DNA of 64,000 bases from Bacillota bacterium (GTDB taxonomy: Bacteria; Bacillota; UBA4882; UBA8346): the NCBI GenBank assembly GCA_023417475.1, contig JAEZFP010000073.1, positions 33,221-97,220 on the forward strand, written 5' to 3'. The notes below the pieces were generated by a model. The model had not been told where the DNA came from. It ran no database searches and worked only from the letters and a program-made list of their open reading frames with translations. Shown piece after piece: positions 9,072-19,694 of this stretch; position 1 is the first letter of the stretch; the number at the start of each line of letters is the position of its first letter. A program made the translations under genes and the position numbers.

Positions 9072-9202
9072 ATCGTGAAGGCGTACTGAAGGCGGAATAA
9101 TTCCTGAAGTCGCGGGCCATTGTCAGAGATTGGCTGGGAACAATCCCTTGACGAGCGGCCGGTTTTACGATATACTAATTCTTGCACTTCAGGAAGGAAT
9201 AT

Positions 9203-9279
9203 CGGGGCGTAGCGCAGTTTGGTAGCGCACCTGCCTTGGGCGCAGGGGGTCGTAGGTTCAAATCCTGTCGCCCCGACCA
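9203..9279 (+). tRNA. tRNA-Pro (anticodon TGG)
   Basis: A 77-base cloverleaf with 7-bp acceptor stem CGGGGCG/CGCCCCG and discriminator A, and an encoded CCA. The anticodon arm is CCTGC-CTTGGGC-GCAGG, which puts TGG at positions 34-36. The T arm contains GGTTCAAATCC. A T-run hairpin follows 15 bases downstream. Confidence 0.95.
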
Positions 9280-9293
9280 TTAAAATATTGATT

Positions 9294-9320
9294 TGACGGT
9301 CTTTTTGGCCGTCATTTTTC
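9294..9320 (+). terminator. Rho-independent terminator after tRNA-Pro
   Basis: The stem TGACGG (9294-9299) pairs with CCGTCA (9309-9314) and is followed by five T and C plus more T. Confidence 0.75.
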
Positions 9321-9337
9321 TTTTTTGACGTTCTAAT

Positions 9338-9918
9338 TTTCTGTCAAAGCTTCCCGATGTCAAAATCGGTCTGAACCAAAAAAGCGCCGCTAGCTTACAT
9401 CGTCAGACCGTCGGGCTCCCCGATTACCGGGAAACGCATGATTTGGGTTTGGGGTATAGCAAGTTGAGCCGGATTATTTCCGGCTACGTGCCGCCCAATA
9501 GCAGTCAATTCGAGCTAATTGACGAAGGGACGCCGGTGGAGCATGACGGAATCATTCGCATCGGCGCTTTCTCCGTTGCCGAGTTGTTGTTCGAAGTTGG
9601 GAAGGGAGCGGCGGCCATCTGGTTGGGGAAATGATTTTTGTATGCGCGGAGTCCGGGATAATCTTCACCGGCGATAACTTGGTTAATATCAGCGGTTTTT
9701 CCCAGGAACGCTCGGAGTTTAATTCTTTAGCCCCCTATCTAATGAGAAGCGTGAATATGAATTCGCGAAAAGCGACGGCCATGCGTGACGCGATTGTTCA
9801 ACTGATTGAAGCAATCCAAACTGAAAATCGGCAATGTTTAATCTGTGGCGGTCATGGTCCGCTTTCGGTACTGGTCAATGGAAAAATGATTAATTACCAA
9901 GGTGCCGCGAAAGAATAA
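9338..9918 (+). pseudogene. Remnant of an MBL-fold hydrolase gene
   Basis: Two overlapping frames read as one decayed metallo-beta-lactamase-fold protein. The first frame, readable from ~9338 without a start codon, gives PDVKIGLNQKSAASLHRQTVG...DEGTPVEHDGIIRIGAFSVAELLFEVGKGAAAIWL. After a shift at ~9631 the second frame gives SGIIFTGDNLVNISGF and ends ICGGHGPLSVLVNGKMINYQG. The N-terminal HxHxDH metal motif is absent, the TPGHTPGS segment has lost its His, and the FTGD Asp survives. Truncation at the 5' end, a frameshift and loss of metal ligands argue for a pseudogene. It lies just downstream of a tRNA gene, a common integration point. Confidence 0.7.
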
Positions 9919-9942
9919 CCAAACTGGTAAGGGTTACGCCAA

Positions 9943-11811
9943 TTATCCCTGCGTCTCAATCTCTTTCCCTTCAAATTGGCTGTAATAAAGCGAAGCGTAA
10001 AAACCATGGGCTGCCAACAATTCTTGATGGTTGCCCTGTTCCACGATGTCCCCGTTTTGCATCACCAGGATCAGGTCAGCGTCGCGAATGGTTGATAAGC
10101 GATGGGCAATGATGAAGCAGGTCCGCCCTTGCATCAGATGGTCCATCGCTTTTTGAATTAACAGTTCGGTCCGGGTATCGACCGAACTGGTCGCCTCATC
10201 AAAAATTAAAATTTTCGGGTCCGCCAAAATCGCCCGGGCAATGGTAAGTAACTGTTTTTGTCCCTGGGAGATGTTGCTGGCTTCTTCGTTCAACTCCATC
10301 TGATACCCTTGCGGTAAGGTTTTAATGAAGGAATGCGCGTGGGCGTTTTTGGCGGCTTCGATAATGGCGGAGTCAGGGGCGTCCAACCGGCCATAGCGAA
10401 TATTGTCGGCGATGGAGCCGTTAAACAGCCAGGTATCCTGGAGTACCATCCCAAACAGCTTGCGCAGGTCGCCCCGGGTAAAATCCCGGCTGTCGCGGCC
10501 GTCAATGAAGATCGCCCCTTGATTCAACTCATAAAAACGCATTAACAGTTTGACAATGGTCGTTTTGCCGGCGCCGGTCGGTCCGACGATGGCCACTTTC
10601 CGGCCGGGGGTAATCCGGGCCGAGAAATCGCGGATAATGATCTGATCGGGGTGATAGCCGAATTGGACATGGTCAAACGCGACTTCGCCCCGGACGGTCT
10701 CCAATTGTACCGGATCATGGGTCTCGGGGCGTTCTTCCGCTTCGCCCAAAAACGCAAAGACCCGCTCGGCCGCGGCGGCAGTCGACTGAAGCACATTGGA
10801 GACCTGAGCCACTTGGGACAGAGGTTGGGTGAAATTGCGGACATATTGAATGAAGGAAAGAATGTCGCCGACAGCAATCACATTGTTAATCGCCAGCCAG
10901 CCGCCGAGCACGGAGACGGCGACATAACCCAAGTTGCCGATGAACAACATGATTGGCATCATCAATCCCGAGAGAAATTGCGATTTCCAAGCCGACCGGT
11001 AGAGATGCCGGTTTAAATCGGTAAATGTTTCGACCGCCATCGCTTCCTGATTAAAGGCTTTCATCACCAGATGTCCGCCGTATACCTCTTCGACGTGGCC
11101 GTTGACATGGCCCAAATATTCCTGCTGATCCCGGAAGTATTGCTGGGACACCTTGACTACACTGACAATCAAGAAGATCGACAACGGCAAGATACAGAGT
11201 GAAGCCAGGGTCATCTGCCAGTTGATTGTCAGCATCATAATCAGAATACCGACGATCATCGTCATCGAAGTGATGATCTGCGACAGGCTTTGATTGAGGG
11301 TTTGACTGACCGTGTCCACATCGTTGGTGACCCGGGACAACACCTCGCCATGGGTGGTATTGTCAAAAAACTTCAACGGCAAGCGGTTGATCTTTTCGGA
11401 GATCTCTTGCCGCAAATTAAACGAGACCCGTTGGGCGACGCCGGACATGATATAGCCTTGGATAAACGAGCAAACGGCGCTGACGACATATAACCCCGCC
11501 AGAAAGAGTAGGGTGTTTCCAATCTCGGTGAAGTTAATTCCCGGTCCGCCGCCGATTTTACTGACCAGCCCTTCAAACAGTTTGGTGGTTGCTTGACCGA
11601 GAATTTTTGGCCCGATGATGGAAAAGGCGGCACTGGCGATCGCGAAGAGGAAGACCAGTAAAATACTGACCCGGTAAGGTTTTAAGTAGGCCAAAAGTTG
11701 TTTCATGGTACCTTGAAAGTTTTTTGGCTTTTCACCCGCACCGATGGTTCCGCCCATCGGCCCGCCGAAACGCCCTCCCGGACGTTTCGCAGCTTTATCG
11801 TGGGGACTCAT
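9943..11811 (-). CDS. ABC exporter, second subunit (consensus ATP site)
   Basis: A 622-residue half-transporter: a six-helix ABC-exporter membrane domain (about residues 35-340) fused to an ATPase domain (about 375-615). It has Walker A GPTGAGKTT, signature ISQGQKQ, Walker B ILIFDEATSSVD with the catalytic Glu, and the switch His in IIAHRLS. It overlaps the partner gene by 4 bases (ATGA), so the two are translated together. The pair matches heterodimeric exporters of the BmrCD/TM287-288/YheIH type for lipids or drugs. Cargo cannot be inferred. Confidence 0.9.
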   Translation of the reverse strand: MSPHDKAAKRPGGRFGGPMGGTIGAGEKPKNFQGTMKQLLAYLKPYRVSILLVFLFAIASAAFSIIGPKILGQATTKLFEGLVSKIGGGPGINFTEIGNTLLFLAGLYVVSAVCSFIQGYIMSGVAQRVSFNLRQEISEKINRLPLKFFDNTTHGEVLSRVTNDVDTVSQTLNQSLSQIITSMTMIVGILIMMLTINWQMTLASLCILPLSIFLIVSVVKVSQQYFRDQQEYLGHVNGHVEEVYGGHLVMKAFNQEAMAVETFTDLNRHLYRSAWKSQFLSGLMMPIMLFIGNLGYVAVSVLGGWLAINNVIAVGDILSFIQYVRNFTQPLSQVAQVSNVLQSTAAAAERVFAFLGEAEERPETHDPVQLETVRGEVAFDHVQFGYHPDQIIIRDFSARITPGRKVAIVGPTGAGKTTIVKLLMRFYELNQGAIFIDGRDSRDFTRGDLRKLFGMVLQDTWLFNGSIADNIRYGRLDAPDSAIIEAAKNAHAHSFIKTLPQGYQMELNEEASNISQGQKQLLTIARAILADPKILIFDEATSSVDTRTELLIQKAMDHLMQGRTCFIIAHRLSTIRDADLILVMQNGDIVEQGNHQELLAAHGFYASLYYSQFEGKEIETQG

Positions 11812-14057
11812 GCTTCAAGTTCCTCCTGTGATAGTTGGGAACGGGCGATTTGTTGGTATACCTCGCAGGTCTGCAACAATTCGCGGTGGGTTCCCATGCC
11901 GACCATTCGCCCTTCGTCCAAAACGATAATCTGGTCAGCGTGTTTAATTGAGCTGATCCGCTGGGCAATCACCAAAAGCGTGCTGTCCTTGATTTCCGTC
12001 TTTAAGGCCCGGCGTAAGGCGGCGTCGGTGCGATAATCCAATGCGGAGAAACTGTCGTCGAAAATATAAATCTGCGCTTGTTTTACCAAGGCGCGGGCGA
12101 TCGCCAAGCGTTGTTTTTGACCGCCAGAAACATTGGTCCCGCCTTGGGCGATGCCGGTTTGAAACCCTTCCGGAAGTTCGTTGATAAATTCAATGGCTTG
12201 CGCGGTCGTGGCGGACCGGCGTAACTCGGCTTCTCCGGCAACTTTTTTGCCATATTGGATATTGCTTTCAATGGTGCCCGAAAATAGGATGCTCCGTTGC
12301 GGCACGTAACCGACTTTTTCCCGAAGGTCATGCAAGTCCAGCTCGCGAAGGTCGATCCCGTCGATGAGGATGGCGCCGTCGCTCACATCGTAAAAACGCA
12401 GAATCAGATTGGCCAGGGTGGTTTTACCGCTCCCGGTGCTGCCGATCAACGCAGTGGTCTCACCGGGTTTGGCGGTAAACGAGAGATGGGACAACGCGGC
12501 TTCCTCCGCGCCCGGATAGCGGAACGAAACATCGCGAAATTCCAGTTTTCCTTGGCATTTTTTCGGAACGCTCTTCCTTTTTTTCGGGTTTTTGATTGAA
12601 AGATTCGTTTCCAGAACTTCAGTGATCCGTTGGGCTGAAACCAAGGCCCGGGGCAGCATGATCGAGATCATTGATAGCATCAAAAAGGCCATGATGATTT
12701 GCATCGTATACTGGATAAACGCCATCATGCTGCCGACTTGCATCTTACCCAGGTCGATCTGGTGTGCTCCAACCCAGACGATCAAGAGGGTAATTCCGTT
12801 CATGATCAGCATCATCATTGGCATCATCAAACTCATTAGGCGGTTGATCATCAGGTTGGTCCGGGTTAGATCCTGGTTGACCGCATCAAATTTCTGTTCT
12901 TCATGTTTTTGGTTGTTAAACGCCCGGATCACCAGGATTCCAGTTAAAAACTCGCGGGTCACTAAGTTGAGATGGTCGATTAATTTTTGAACCCGCTTGA
13001 ATTTGGGAATAACCAGCCCAAACAGCACCACGACTAAGAATAAAATCGCCCCGATCGCCACGCCGATTACCCAATCCATCGCCACATTGGTCTGGACTAC
13101 CTTGATGATTCCGCCGATTCCAAGCAGGGGAGCGTAAAATACGATCCGCAGCAGCAGTACCATTAACATTTGGATCTGTTGAATATCATTGGTGCTGCGG
13201 GTGATTAACGAGGCCGTTGAAAACTGGTCTAATTCGGCGATGGAAAAGTCGGTCACCTTTTGAAAGATCCGGTTGCGCAGGTTCCGGCTCAACCCGGCGG
13301 CGATGCGGGCCGCCAGCAGCCCGACAATGATCGAAGTGACGGCGCTGACTAAGGCGATCAGCAACATTTTCATCCCGGCGCTCAGAATATAATGATTCTG
13401 GAGTTGGTTGGTGTCGACCCCGACGCTCCGGTACTCCTGATAAACATAGTTGACCGCCATTTGTGTAATCATGCTTTGCGGCAGGTTTTGCAACTGGACT
13501 TCGGCCTTGGCGCGGATCGCCTGGAGTTGCGGTTCGGGTAATTTAGCCAGGATGATAAACGGATCCGTGATCTTGCTAAGTTGTACTTGGAGTCGCGCCG
13601 GGGGACGGTTTAGCGACGCGGCCAATCCAGCCATTCCGGCTTGCTCGATCCCGGCAACCAACAGCACCGCCTTGCCCAGAACGCGGTTGAGCTGCCGGAT
13701 CGTCTTGGGATCGCGAGTGTTTAAGCGTTCCAGCGTTTCTTTTTTGAGCAACGGATAACTTTTTTCATAGCGTTCCAGAGTCGCGGCGGATAACTCGGCC
13801 CGGTCTAATTTGGCATAAGCGCGTTCGACGAGCGGTCGTTCCGCTGCCGGAACCATCAATAACACCTTGTTGAATTCCCGTTGCCGGATAATCTGCGGGA
13901 CGGCGTTTTCAATTCCACGTTGTTGAATCCCAATGTTGACAATATGCGACGTATAGTCCGGCAGCGACAGATCGCTCAAGGCCTGAATGAATAGAAAGCC
14001 AATGACGGCCAGGATTGAAACGAGAAACGGGGCTAAATATTTAAACAGTTTGAACAT
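11808..14057 (-). CDS. ABC exporter, first subunit (degenerate ATP site)
   Basis: A 749-residue partner. The membrane domain has a long charged helical insertion between the first two transmembrane helices (about residues 45-210), typical of one family of heterodimeric exporters. The ATPase domain has Walker A GSTGSGKTT and signature VSGGQKQRLA, but the Walker B is YIFDDSFSALD (Asp in place of the catalytic Glu) and the switch loop is VIAQRIS (Gln in place of His). That is the expected pattern of the degenerate site in asymmetric exporters. The ATG at 14057 follows AAGGAG by 8 bases; a longer frame upstream lacks a ribosome site. Confidence 0.9.
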   Translation of the reverse strand: MFKLFKYLAPFLVSILAVIGFLFIQALSDLSLPDYTSHIVNIGIQQRGIENAVPQIIRQREFNKVLLMVPAAERPLVERAYAKLDRAELSAATLERYEKSYPLLKKETLERLNTRDPKTIRQLNRVLGKAVLLVAGIEQAGMAGLAASLNRPPARLQVQLSKITDPFIILAKLPEPQLQAIRAKAEVQLQNLPQSMITQMAVNYVYQEYRSVGVDTNQLQNHYILSAGMKMLLIALVSAVTSIIVGLLAARIAAGLSRNLRNRIFQKVTDFSIAELDQFSTASLITRSTNDIQQIQMLMVLLLRIVFYAPLLGIGGIIKVVQTNVAMDWVIGVAIGAILFLVVVLFGLVIPKFKRVQKLIDHLNLVTREFLTGILVIRAFNNQKHEEQKFDAVNQDLTRTNLMINRLMSLMMPMMMLIMNGITLLIVWVGAHQIDLGKMQVGSMMAFIQYTMQIIMAFLMLSMISIMLPRALVSAQRITEVLETNLSIKNPKKRKSVPKKCQGKLEFRDVSFRYPGAEEAALSHLSFTAKPGETTALIGSTGSGKTTLANLILRFYDVSDGAILIDGIDLRELDLHDLREKVGYVPQRSILFSGTIESNIQYGKKVAGEAELRRSATTAQAIEFINELPEGFQTGIAQGGTNVSGGQKQRLAIARALVKQAQIYIFDDSFSALDYRTDAALRRALKTEIKDSTLLVIAQRISSIKHADQIIVLDEGRMVGMGTHRELLQTCEVYQQIARSQLSQEELEA

Positions 14058-14610
14058 TGGGAACTCCTTGATGGTGCTTAAATAAACGGCAAAAGGAAAA
14101 AGCTCCGTTATATTCTGCTTCATGGGGTGAAGATTTAACCGGGTTTAGAAGTTGCAGAATGGATTGATCATCCCGAAGAAAATTCGCAGCTTGCGGGAGG
14201 AGTATTTCCTCCGATGCTTAATATTAATGGCGCAAGAAAAATATTCCCGCTATTTCCAGTAGACTAGCGAATTTCAGACATTTAGGGGTTGTGCTTCACG
14301 CCAACAACGAAACACCCGGTTGGTGGGGACGCGGTGGAGCAGGTTACTTGACTTGGTAACCCGGAAAACGATAAGTGTTGGGGCGGGGGACGGTAGCAGT
14401 GAAGTACTTAAAAACTCAACCGCTTTCGTTCGGAAAGACGTTGGGTTTTTTGGCGATTGCTTGAACATAAACTCTATGGGCAACGTCAGTTACTTTATTA
14501 TCCAACTAACTCGATACCCGCAATGGAATATTCTAAAAATATTCGAGCACATCGTGACTAGCTGCAACATTTCGCGATGGGTCGCGTTTCTAGCATGTGG
14601 AGGGAGTTAA
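14058..14610. other. Intergenic region between divergent ABC and gsp operons
   Basis: No convincing gene is seen in these 553 bases. The left part must hold the promoter of the minus-strand ABC operon. The right part contains small hairpins, for example GGTTAC/GTAACC near 14342, and a terminator-like hairpin at 14413-14452, about 160 bases before gspE. That arrangement could be a structured, attenuated leader for the secretion operon. It was compared with the c-di-GMP-I riboswitch consensus and does not match it. Confidence 0.5.
14413..14452 (+). terminator. Terminator-like hairpin upstream of gspE
   Basis: The outer stem AACTCAAC pairs with GTTGGGTT (14413-14420 with 14440-14447, one G-T pair), the inner stem CTTTC pairs with GAAAG, and TTTT follows. 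It is on the gspE strand with no gene ending before it, so it may be an attenuator, or it may terminate a small leader RNA. Confidence 0.6.
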
Positions 14611-16131
<1,521 letters not shown>

Positions 16132-16216
16132 TTCGACCAACTTAAAATCAAAGAGCGATTTATTTTTCATCCCAAACGGGGCTTTGGAGAAGCAAAGCAC
16201 TGAGTTGATTTAGTTT

Positions 16217-17458
16217 TTGCGAATTAGGATCAGATTTGAGGGATGCGCCATCAAAACTTTTAAATATAGCGGATTTGATCAAACCGGACGGGAAGTGAAC
16301 GGCATGATCGAAGCTGCCGATCCGGTCTCGGGACACCAATTAATCCTGCAAAAAGGGATCTACGCGACGGAACTGAAAGAGGCCTTGGCGCCGCTCCGCT
16401 GGTTTGAGCCCAGCCAAACGGCGACCCGAGTGCGGACTGCCGACTTAACCATGTTTTTCGTGCAACTGGCGGCATTGATTGAGGCCGGTTTGGCGTTGGA
16501 CCGCGGCCTGGAAACCTTGTCCACCCAGAAATACCGCGGCGGATTGAACCGGGTCATCAAAAGCCTCTTGACGGAGGTCCGTTCGGGAATCGCGCTGTCG
16601 GAGGCCATGGCGAAGCAGCACCATGTATTTTCGGAACTGCAAGTCCAAATGGTCCGGGCCGGCGAAATCAGCGGCCATCTGGAAGTAATCCTGGCCAAGC
16701 TCGCCGATTATTTGGAGAAGGAAGCAACCCGTAAAAGCCAATTAAAGTCAGCGCTGATCTATCCGGTCTTTCTGATATCCCTGGCAATTGGCGCAACCGG
16801 GTTTATCATCGCATATGTGATTCCGAAGATGAGTAAAGTTTTTGAGAGTTTCGGGACTCAGCTGCCTTGGACCACACTGATGTTGTTGGGTTTGGGCAAA
16901 TTCACCGCCGCTTATTGGTTGGTTATCCTGTTGGCGTTGGCCGGGGTGGTTTTGGGATTGCACTGGTATGTCCGGACGGCGGCCGGACGTTTTCAAATCG
17001 ACCGACTGCTGTTGCGGATCCCTTTGTTGGGCGAGATCGCCCTCAAGATCAGCATGGCGCGATTTGCCCGGACCATGTCGGTGCTGGGCAGCGGCGGAGT
17101 GGGCGTGATGGAAGCATTGGAGATTGCCGCGGCGGTCTCGGGGAATCGTGTTGTCAAATCCGCGGTCATGGAAGCCCGGCCAGAGGTGCGGGAGGGTAAA
17201 GCCCTGGCAGCCGCTTTTGTCAAACAAGGGCTTTTTCCGCCAATCCTCACCAACATGGTTGCCGTCGGGGAAGAGACCGGCAATTTGGAGAAGATGCTGC
17301 TGAAAATCGCGGAGATGTTTGAGTTTGAAGTGGATACCGGATTGAAACGGGTATTGTCATTATTGGAGCCGGCCATGATCATCTTTATGGGGTTGGTAGT
17401 GGCGTTTATCGTCATTTCGATCCTGGTCCCCATCTTTGACATCGGCTCCGGATTTTAG
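16217..17458 (+). CDS. gspF: Type II secretion inner-membrane protein GspF
   Basis: A ~400-residue polytopic platform protein with two T2SSF domains (about residues 70-195 and 275-400) and three hydrophobic segments near 180-200, 230-250 and 385-410. Conserved stretches include MFFVQLAALIEAGLALDRGL and MVAVGEETGNLEKML. The start is unclear. TTG at 16217 is the only standard in-frame start and has no Shine-Dalgarno. GAGGGA at 16238-16243 lies six bases before an in-frame ATC (16250), exactly where the conserved family N-terminus (IKTFKYSGFDQTGREV) begins. ATC initiation is possible. Confidence 0.9.
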   Translation: MRIRIRFEGCAIKTFKYSGFDQTGREVNGMIEAADPVSGHQLILQKGIYATELKEALAPLRWFEPSQTATRVRTADLTMFFVQLAALIEAGLALDRGLETLSTQKYRGGLNRVIKSLLTEVRSGIALSEAMAKQHHVFSELQVQMVRAGEISGHLEVILAKLADYLEKEATRKSQLKSALIYPVFLISLAIGATGFIIAYVIPKMSKVFESFGTQLPWTTLMLLGLGKFTAAYWLVILLALAGVVLGLHWYVRTAAGRFQIDRLLLRIPLLGEIALKISMARFARTMSVLGSGGVGVMEALEIAAAVSGNRVVKSAVMEARPEVREGKALAAAFVKQGLFPPILTNMVAVGEETGNLEKMLLKIAEMFEFEVDTGLKRVLSLLEPAMIIFMGLVVAFIVISILVPIFDIGSGF

Positions 17459-17503
17459 CCATGGCGTTGTAACAATTTTTCATCTGAAACAGGGGGTTAT
17501 CGA

Positions 17504-17986
17504 ATGTTAAAACGACAGAACTGGCAGCAAATTGGCAGAGACGAACGCGGGTTTACATTGATCGAAATTATCGTGGTAATGGTGATTTTAGCGGTTTTGG
17601 CAACGTTAATCGTACCGCGCTTCACCGGTCGGACCGAACAAGCGCGCCGTTCCAAGGCCATTGCCGATATTGCCAATATCAAAACCGCCTTGGATATGTA
17701 TGAAGCGGATAACGGCAGTTATCCCAGTACCGAGCAGGGCTTGCCAGCCCTGCGGGAAGCGCCCACCACCGAACCGCCGGCCGACAATTGGAATGGCCCG
17801 TATCTGAAAGATCCGGCGATTGACGACCCATGGGGCCGGGCTTATCTCTATTCCAGCCCGGGGGAGCATAATCCGGACTCCTATGATCTTTTGACCTACG
17901 GTAAAGATGGTAAAGAAGGCGGTACCGGTGAGGATGCGGATGTCGTCAGTTGGGATCTGCCCAATAAATCGCAAGGACAACAGTGA
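17504..17986 (+). CDS. gspG: Major pseudopilin GspG
   Basis: A 160-residue type IV pilin-like protein with prepilin peptidase site RG-FTLIEIIVVMVILAVLATLIVP (cleaved after Gly 16, mature F1, E5). The GspG-type C-terminal domain shows GSYPSTEQGLPAL, WNGPYLKDPAIDDPWGRAYLY and SYDLLTYGKDGKEGG, including the calcium-site region of major pseudopilins. The ATG lies 8 bases after AGGGGG. It should form the body of the pseudopilus; no prepilin peptidase gene is in the window. Confidence 0.93.
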   Translation: MLKRQNWQQIGRDERGFTLIEIIVVMVILAVLATLIVPRFTGRTEQARRSKAIADIANIKTALDMYEADNGSYPSTEQGLPALREAPTTEPPADNWNGPYLKDPAIDDPWGRAYLYSSPGEHNPDSYDLLTYGKDGKEGGTGEDADVVSWDLPNKSQGQQ

Positions 17987-18581
17987 TTGGAAGGGCAACG
18001 CCGGGTTTACCCTGATTGAATTAATTGTCGTAATGACCATCGCCGGAATTATCGCCGGTTTGATCGCCGTATCATGGCGGCATTTTTATCAAGCCCGCAG
18101 TTTTCAGCTACTTACGCAAGAAATTCTAACAACGCTTCGTTTGGCGGCGGTTGAAGCCGAAAATACGGAAACGGAGCAACGGGTCTATTTTGATCCCGTC
18201 GCCAACGTTTTTGCGGTTTGGAAACTGCCTGCCGCCGGAGCGGAAAGTGATCAAGCCGAAGCGATAGAACCGGTGTTCGTGCGGGAGATCGCCTTACCGG
18301 CCGATATTACCGTCAATTTGCAATACGATCCCGAACCAATGGATACTGCAACCGCTGCGACGGAGGCCGAAACAACCGACGTCGGTGGCGGCGTCGGCGG
18401 CTGGCCCGATAGTGACGATTACATCCGCTTTGGCGGCAGACTCCCGGCGACGGCAGTCCATTTGGAACTGAAAAACGCCCAGGACAAAACGCGTCTGATT
18501 GTGGTGACGGCCAACGGCCGGGCCAGTGAGGTTCAAGCCGATGAAACGGAAACGGTTTCAACAACTGAGTCATACGAGTGA
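17940..18581 (+). CDS. gspH: Minor pseudopilin GspH-like
   Basis: A ~213-residue pseudopilin with cleavage motif AG-FTLIELIVVMTIAGIIAGLI and the GspH-like beta-rich domain. It contains an acidic, Thr/Ala-rich stretch (about residues 140-155) not typical of the family. The start is overlapped by gspG; ATG at 17940 after GGTGAGG is favoured, giving an unusually long leader before the cleavage site. Order after gspG supports the GspH assignment, since sequence conservation of minor pseudopilins is low. Confidence 0.8.
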   Translation: MSSVGICPINRKDNSDWKGNAGFTLIELIVVMTIAGIIAGLIAVSWRHFYQARSFQLLTQEILTTLRLAAVEAENTETEQRVYFDPVANVFAVWKLPAAGAESDQAEAIEPVFVREIALPADITVNLQYDPEPMDTATAATEAETTDVGGGVGGWPDSDDYIRFGGRLPATAVHLELKNAQDKTRLIVVTANGRASEVQADETETVSTTESYE

Positions 18582-18981
18582 AGCAGGATTCACCTATGTG
18601 GAAGTCTTAATTGCCACGGTAATTCTAACCGTGGCGCTCTTGGGGATCGGCATAACGTTGTCGCGGAGTGTCGAGATTGCGGGGGTGCAGGAACGCCAAC
18701 GCACGGCGGTCGCTCTAGCCCAATCGAAAATGGAAGCGTTGCTTACCAGTACCGATCCGACTTCATTAACTGACGCCGGCGATTTCGATGATCCCCATCG
18801 CCAATATCATTGGCAATCGGAAGCCAGCGGTCCCGATGACAACGGGCTTTACCGCATCGCCGTCAGCGTATTTTGGAATCAAGCGGGCACGGAACGGCAA
18901 GCGAGTTTGGTCACGTATGCAACCTTCCGTTCCGCGATCACCCAGAACCAAACAGAGACCAAAGGCAGTCGTGAGGAATGA
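18541..18981 (+). CDS. gspI: Minor pseudopilin GspI-like
   Basis: A 146-residue pseudopilin with motif AG-FTYVEVLIATVILTVALLGI and the following ALAQSKMEALL typical of GspI/PulI. The ATG at 18541 follows GAGG by 9 bases and overlaps gspH by 41 bases in another frame. It is expected to sit in the tip complex with GspJ and GspK. Confidence 0.82.
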   Translation: MKRKRFQQLSHTSEAGFTYVEVLIATVILTVALLGIGITLSRSVEIAGVQERQRTAVALAQSKMEALLTSTDPTSLTDAGDFDDPHRQYHWQSEASGPDDNGLYRIAVSVFWNQAGTERQASLVTYATFRSAITQNQTETKGSREE

Positions 18982-19694
18982 AAATTAGCAATCAATCCGA
19001 GGCGGGGTTTACCGTCGTTGAACTATTGGTGGTCGTGATCATCGGAACCTTGATTCTCAGCGGCGTTTATCAGTTTTTCGGCGCCGGATTGACGATTTGG
19101 AACCGGACCACCAACGCCCAGGAACTCCGTTATCAGTCGTTACAGGATTTGCGCGAATTGACCGCGGCCTTACGAACCGCCTATTCCGGCGGTATTTTGG
19201 TTGATTTTATCGGAGTCGACGATTTTGACCCGGAGCACCAACGCGATGCGGACGCCATTCAATTTATCACTGCCGATCAGCGATCCAACCACATACAGCC
19301 GTATGACCTTTCCCGAGTGGGTTATTATCTGGATCCGGAGGGGAGAGGATTGGTTAAACTGCGTGACGATTATCCGTTTCAAACACCTGCCGAAGACTTC
19401 GCCGCCAGTGATACGGAGCAAATATTGCCGATGCAAGGCGACGAAGCGTTTTGCCATCGAGAGATTGTCGCCCTAAACATTCAGTATTATGACGGCGGCG
19501 AATGGCTGGACGAATGGGATTCCAGAGTTTCCGGCCGGTTGCCGCAAGCGGTGGCGGTAACGATCGGCGTGGCCGATCCCAACGCTCCAACGAAGGTAGT
19601 GACATTTAGCGAAACGGTACGACTCCTTAACGCGGGAGCGACGGAAGGAAGCCAAACCAGTGACATATCGACCGCAACGTCCAGTCCTGAATGA
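18978..19694 (+). CDS. gspJ: Minor pseudopilin GspJ-like
   Basis: A 238-residue pseudopilin with motif AG-FTVVELLVVVIIGTLILSGVY, then a beta-rich domain ending in GRLPQAVAVTIGVAD, a common GspJ feature. It overlaps gspI by 4 bases and gspK by 35 bases. The tail is rich in Ser/Thr. Confidence 0.82.
   Translation: MKISNQSEAGFTVVELLVVVIIGTLILSGVYQFFGAGLTIWNRTTNAQELRYQSLQDLRELTAALRTAYSGGILVDFIGVDDFDPEHQRDADAIQFITADQRSNHIQPYDLSRVGYYLDPEGRGLVKLRDDYPFQTPAEDFAASDTEQILPMQGDEAFCHREIVALNIQYYDGGEWLDEWDSRVSGRLPQAVAVTIGVADPNAPTKVVTFSETVRLLNAGATEGSQTSDISTATSSPE

Noticed and set aside
14320..14440. c-di-GMP-I (GEMM) riboswitch before gspE
   Set aside because: It has a GGGGACGC segment but lacks the conserved GCAAAGCC and the GGTAGCGGGGTTACC parts in the right order.
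14320..14610. 96-codon plus-strand frame ending at gspE
   Set aside because: No ribosome site, it contains the terminator hairpin, and its composition is not protein-like.
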